NCBI GenBank assembly: GCA_018823125.1
Contig: JAHJIW010000007.1
Location: forward strand, 1-64,000
Length of the DNA stretch: 64,000 nt
Source of the DNA: Candidatus Margulisiibacteriota bacterium
GTDB lineage: Bacteria > Margulisbacteria > WOR-1 > JAHJIW01
Direction of reading: 5' to 3'
Each line of letters starts with the position of its first letter. The stretch's first letter is position 1. Of the stretch, positions 61,583 to 64,000 are shown one piece after another. The translations under genes and the position numbers were made by a program. Under the pieces are notes generated by a model. The model saw nothing but the letters and a program-made list of their open reading frames with translations. It was not told the origin of the DNA and made no database searches.

Positions 61583-62521
61583 ATGGCCGCAAATTTAGTA
61601 AAAATTAATAGTGCATCGTTGTTTGCGCCGGGCGTTCGCCGCCATCAACAGATGGTTGGCCATACTCATCACAATTGTCGCGTTGGCGATTATACGCTTA
61701 AGGGAGTTTTGGGAAACGGACGCGAAGGCACCAAGCTATATTCGGCCGAACACCTGCCTACCGGCAAACTCGTCGCATTAAAAATATGTACCCTTTCACT
61801 AGCTCCTCCGATTAAGCGTTGGAATTCTTATCGGGTTAAAAGGTTTCTGGCCGAAGCTCATCTTTTAAGAAAGTTAAATCAAGCCGGCGTTAGCGGAATT
61901 GTTCAGCATATTTCACACGGGGCATTTAGAGATAAAGGCATTTTAGTAATGGAAGTCGTAGATGGTATTTCCCTGCTCGAAGAATGTGGTCTGCGTCAAA
62001 AATTTTCTCCCGCCGATACTTTCATGGTCGGAAAACAAGTTTGCCATACGCTTTTAGCAATGCAGGAGCTTAAAATACCGCATCTCGATATAAAACCAGG
62101 AAACATACATTTAGTTGATGAAAATAAAGTTATTCTGCTTGATTTTGGTGCTGCCGCCAGCGAGTGGGCTGGTTTGCGGCAAAGGGGCACCGCCTTCGGA
62201 AGCCCGCGCTATTTATCGCCCGAAGCAAATGATGGATTGGAGCTAGATTTTAGATCCGATATCTTTTCTCTGGGGCTAACTCTTTGTACGCTGCTTTGCG
62301 GGAAGGCGCCGCCAAACTTTTTTTTGGAAACCGAGCATTCACTATATGACCGGCACTTTACCACTTGGTTTCATCCGAGGGCGCTGGGTATTGGCACGGG
62401 GCTTAACATCTTAGAAAAAATGCTGCAAAAAGATCCGGACAAAAGACACGACGATCTTACGGTCTTACATCGTGAGTTAAGTGAAGCTGCGGAATACTAC
62501 CGGGCTACTCCCCAAAAATAA
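61583..62521 (+). CDS. Ser/Thr protein kinase, non-RD type
   Basis: The 312-residue Hanks-type kinase has a basic/His-rich N-terminal ~35 residues, then the glycine loop GNGREG (44-49), VALK (K67) and the catalytic loop HLDIKPGN (167-174) with Asp169 and Asn174 present but Arg replaced by Leu. DFG (187-189) and a SPE motif (212-214) follow. It therefore looks active but not of the activation-loop-dependent RD type. There is no transmembrane or sensor domain. It is the only regulon member with a recognised enzymatic fold. Its 3' end overlaps the convergent DciA-like gene by 17 bases. Confidence 0.88.
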   Translation: MAANLVKINSASLFAPGVRRHQQMVGHTHHNCRVGDYTLKGVLGNGREGTKLYSAEHLPTGKLVALKICTLSLAPPIKRWNSYRVKRFLAEAHLLRKLNQAGVSGIVQHISHGAFRDKGILVMEVVDGISLLEECGLRQKFSPADTFMVGKQVCHTLLAMQELKIPHLDIKPGNIHLVDENKVILLDFGAAASEWAGLRQRGTAFGSPRYLSPEANDGLELDFRSDIFSLGLTLCTLLCGKAPPNFFLETEHSLYDRHFTTWFHPRALGIGTGLNILEKMLQKDPDKRHDDLTVLHRELSEAAEYYRATPQK

Positions 62522-63347
62522 TTTTCCGTGCCTCACGATTAATATTTTTTTTAATCGTTTTTTCGTCTAACTCTTCGGGGCGCTTACCGGTACGCAGCAT
62601 GGCCATCCCGTAGCAAAGTTCTTTGAGTTTACTGATCAGGCGTTTATATCTAGCGCGGCCTTCTCTCTCGTTTTTGAGTTCTCTTAAAACATTAAATATT
62701 TCGTCTTTGATATAAGCTATTTCGGCGCGTTTGCCTTTGGAAAATTCATCCAGGGTTACTGCTCCCTGTTCTCTTTTTAAATCCGAAAAAGATACCCAGG
62801 GCGTTTTTCTAACGTATTGCCTAATTCCTTTTTTCTGGAAGGCGGCCAGCTTGGTTTTACAGCTTTTACACAGGCTGCCTTCAGCCGCATTATGTATTTC
62901 TTCGCAGCTTGCACATTCTACTTGTCCCCGGCTTTGCTTTTCCTGGTTGTTCTTTTTTATTTTTCTTTCTAAAGATTCTAAAATTTCCGGGAACTCTCTG
63001 CTTTTATGATTTTCTTCCGATTCGACCCTGGTCTCTGGTCCCTGGTCTCTGGTCTTCTTTGTCTCCCCCACCCTAAATTTAACATCTTTAATGGCGGCTT
63101 CGCCGATCAGGGCGTTCAGTTTTTCCATAATTTCACTTTTGAGTAAGCTTAATTGATTGGACCACACCGGAGAAGAAACGGTTACTTCCAGCGTTCCATG
63201 TTGATATTTTGAAGGGCGGGTGTTTTTACTGAGGCGCTGATCAACCGCGAGGCTCCACATTTTAAAAATTTTATTTTGTGAATGTGCTTCCTTGAGTAAG
63301 GGATCTTTCCCTGCTTTGGTTTGAAGTATTTTTTTTAAGCTATCCAT
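62505..63347 (-). CDS. DciA-like (DUF721) protein with zinc-ribbon insertion
   Basis: The first ~95 residues resemble the DciA/DUF721 domain (KMWSLAVDQRLSKNTRPSKYQHGTLEVTVSSPVWSNQLSLLKSEIMEKLNALI), a helicase-loading helper in bacteria without DnaC. A seven-base tandem repeat adds TRDQGPETR (about 99-107). Residues 145-163 have CxxC-11-CxxC, a likely zinc ribbon. The remaining ~110 residues are charged helices. At 280 residues it is much longer than ordinary DciA. It sits immediately downstream of dnaN, where recF often lies, supporting a replication role. Confidence 0.75.
   Translation of the reverse strand: MDSLKKILQTKAGKDPLLKEAHSQNKIFKMWSLAVDQRLSKNTRPSKYQHGTLEVTVSSPVWSNQLSLLKSEIMEKLNALIGEAAIKDVKFRVGETKKTRDQGPETRVESEENHKSREFPEILESLERKIKKNNQEKQSRGQVECASCEEIHNAAEGSLCKSCKTKLAAFQKKGIRQYVRKTPWVSFSDLKREQGAVTLDEFSKGKRAEIAYIKDEIFNVLRELKNEREGRARYKRLISKLKELCYGMAMLRTGKRPEELDEKTIKKNINREARKIIFGE
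63027..63054 (-). repeat. Seven-base tandem repeat inside the DciA-like gene
   Basis: On the minus strand four units read GACCAGA, GACCAGG, GACCAGA, GACCAGG. They encode TRDQGPETR in a linker between the DUF721-like domain and the zinc ribbon. Orientation relative to the coding strand is the same as in miaA and mnmG. Confidence 0.75.
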
Positions 63348-63354
63348 TAAGAAA

Positions 63355-64000
63355 TTATGCGGCTGCTTCCTGGGTTCGGATCGGCATGACTACATAAGTA
63401 TAGTCTGAGCCTTCCGTCGGCCTAAGCAGTCCTGGATTAAGTGGGCCTGAAAGTTCTAGGGTTACTTTTTCGGTTTCTAAAACTTTTAATACATCCATTA
63501 ATAATCTTACATTAAAAGCCACTTGGGCTTTTTCTTCTCCCTTAATTTCAACCGGTAAAACCTCGTCCACTTGACCAACATCGGGAGTATTGGCAATGAC
63601 GTGTAATTTTCCGTCTTTGATTTCAAGGCGAATAATATTAGCGTTGCTGGAGGCAATCACCGCTGCGCGTTGGGCTGATTCTAAAAATAAACTAGTAGAG
63701 CTAATGATGGTGGTTTTGCTTTTCTTTGGAATTACTTGTTTATAGTCCGGGAATTGTCCTTGAATTAATCTGGATACAATATATACATCCCCGTATTTAA
63801 ATGCGATTTGTTCGGCAGAAATAATAATACTTAAATCTCCGGATGATTCGGCAATGACTTTATTTAATTCACCCAAAGCTTTAGCGGGAACAATCACTGA
63901 CATTTCATGCGCAGCCGTAATGCCGGTAACTTTTTCTCCTCTTTTCGCTAAGCGGTATCCATCGGTAGCGACTAATCTTAAATTTGAACTATCACCGTTG
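63355..64000 (-). CDS. dnaN: DNA polymerase III sliding clamp, partial
   Basis: The frame is open to the right edge; the visible ~214 residues are the C-terminal part. The 5'-most visible part reads SSNLRLVATDGYRLAKR, the hallmark clamp motif, so the ATG at 63903 is an internal Met and not the start. The middle LIQGQFPDYKQVIPK and the C-terminal region with TYVVMPIR, near the protein-binding cleft, are also conserved. A four-residue tail (TQEAAA region) follows. The DciA-like gene starts seven bases downstream. Confidence 0.93.
   Translation of the reverse strand, partial: NGDSSNLRLVATDGYRLAKRGEKVTGITAAHEMSVIVPAKALGELNKVIAESSGDLSIIISAEQIAFKYGDVYIVSRLIQGQFPDYKQVIPKKSKTTIISSTSLFLESAQRAAVIASSNANIIRLEIKDGKLHVIANTPDVGQVDEVLPVEIKGEEKAQVAFNVRLLMDVLKVLETEKVTLELSGPLNPGLLRPTEGSDYTYVVMPIRTQEAAA

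Noticed and set aside
61583..62521. Pseudokinase because of HLD instead of HRD
   Set aside because: The lysine, catalytic aspartate, asparagine and DFG are all intact; the missing Arg is common in active non-RD kinases.

Overview
The window looks like a chromosomal segment from an anaerobic, diderm (two-membrane) bacterium of an uncultured lineage. Evidence for two membranes is lpxD next to an OmpH/Skp-type chaperone gene, a putative outer-membrane barrel and a lipoprotein. Evidence for anaerobic life is rnfA-rnfB, an anaerobic ribonucleotide-reductase-activase type radical SAM gene and a small 2[4Fe-4S] ferredoxin. The gene mix would fit a Margulisbacteria/Saganbacteria (WOR-1)-like candidate phylum, but that placement is inference. 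The right end (dnaN, a DciA-like gene, gyrB, gyrA) is a typical replication-origin neighbourhood. I found no tRNA, rRNA, CRISPR array or transposase gene.

Layout. 1-9803: start of a leftward gene at the edge, then two paralogous membrane proteins and a 2,271-residue helical giant. 9813-13158: leftward rnc-pyrC-lipoprotein-hypothetical operon. 13246-19622: TPR protein, icd, archease, mgtC-rnfA-rnfB, radical SAM activase, miaA. 19654-20343: PHP hydrolase. 20324-29870: long leftward run rpsF-ssb-ssb-rpsR-rplI-uvrC-envC-ctpA-isomerase-nucleotidyltransferase-hisD. 29953-30117: unidentified structured RNA or palindromic element. 30231-30953: orphan gene. 31056-36857: leftward operon pyrH-frr-ferredoxin-uppS-cdsA-methyltransferase-nadC-ychF. 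36910-43023: two tandem ~1,000-residue paralogues of no recognised family. 43110-52617: mnmG, skp, lpxD, glycosyltransferase, barrel protein, hisC, gcvT, small membrane protein, gcvH, gcvPA. 52614-55218: island of four orphan genes. 55229-61425: gyrA and an intein-containing gyrB. 61583-62521: Ser/Thr kinase. 62505-64000: DciA-like gene and dnaN, which runs off the edge.

The most striking signal ties the unrecognised genes together. Seven sites share an invariant ten-base box GTGAAATTTT followed, always exactly 23 bases from its first base, by CGATAA or a one-mismatch version. Spacing and sequence fit the sigma-28 (FliA/WhiG) promoter class. Each site lies just upstream of one of the lineage-specific genes or operons, or of the kinase, and none lies before a housekeeping gene. 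This suggests an undescribed sigma-28-type regulon of giant and basic-N-terminal proteins scattered among housekeeping operons. Several members share motifs: an NLGI box with membrane hairpins in the first three, extensive homology between the 1,009- and 1,026-residue pair, and an LFPxRVxxS box in two island proteins.

Other notable points are a seven-base repeat (GACCAGA-type) inside miaA, mnmG and the DciA-like gene; a ten-A tract separating two frames at the gyrA start; several promoters so close to the start codon that the mRNAs should be leaderless; rnfAB without rnfCDGE; gcvPA without gcvPB; and UvrC without its C-terminal helix-hairpin-helix domain.
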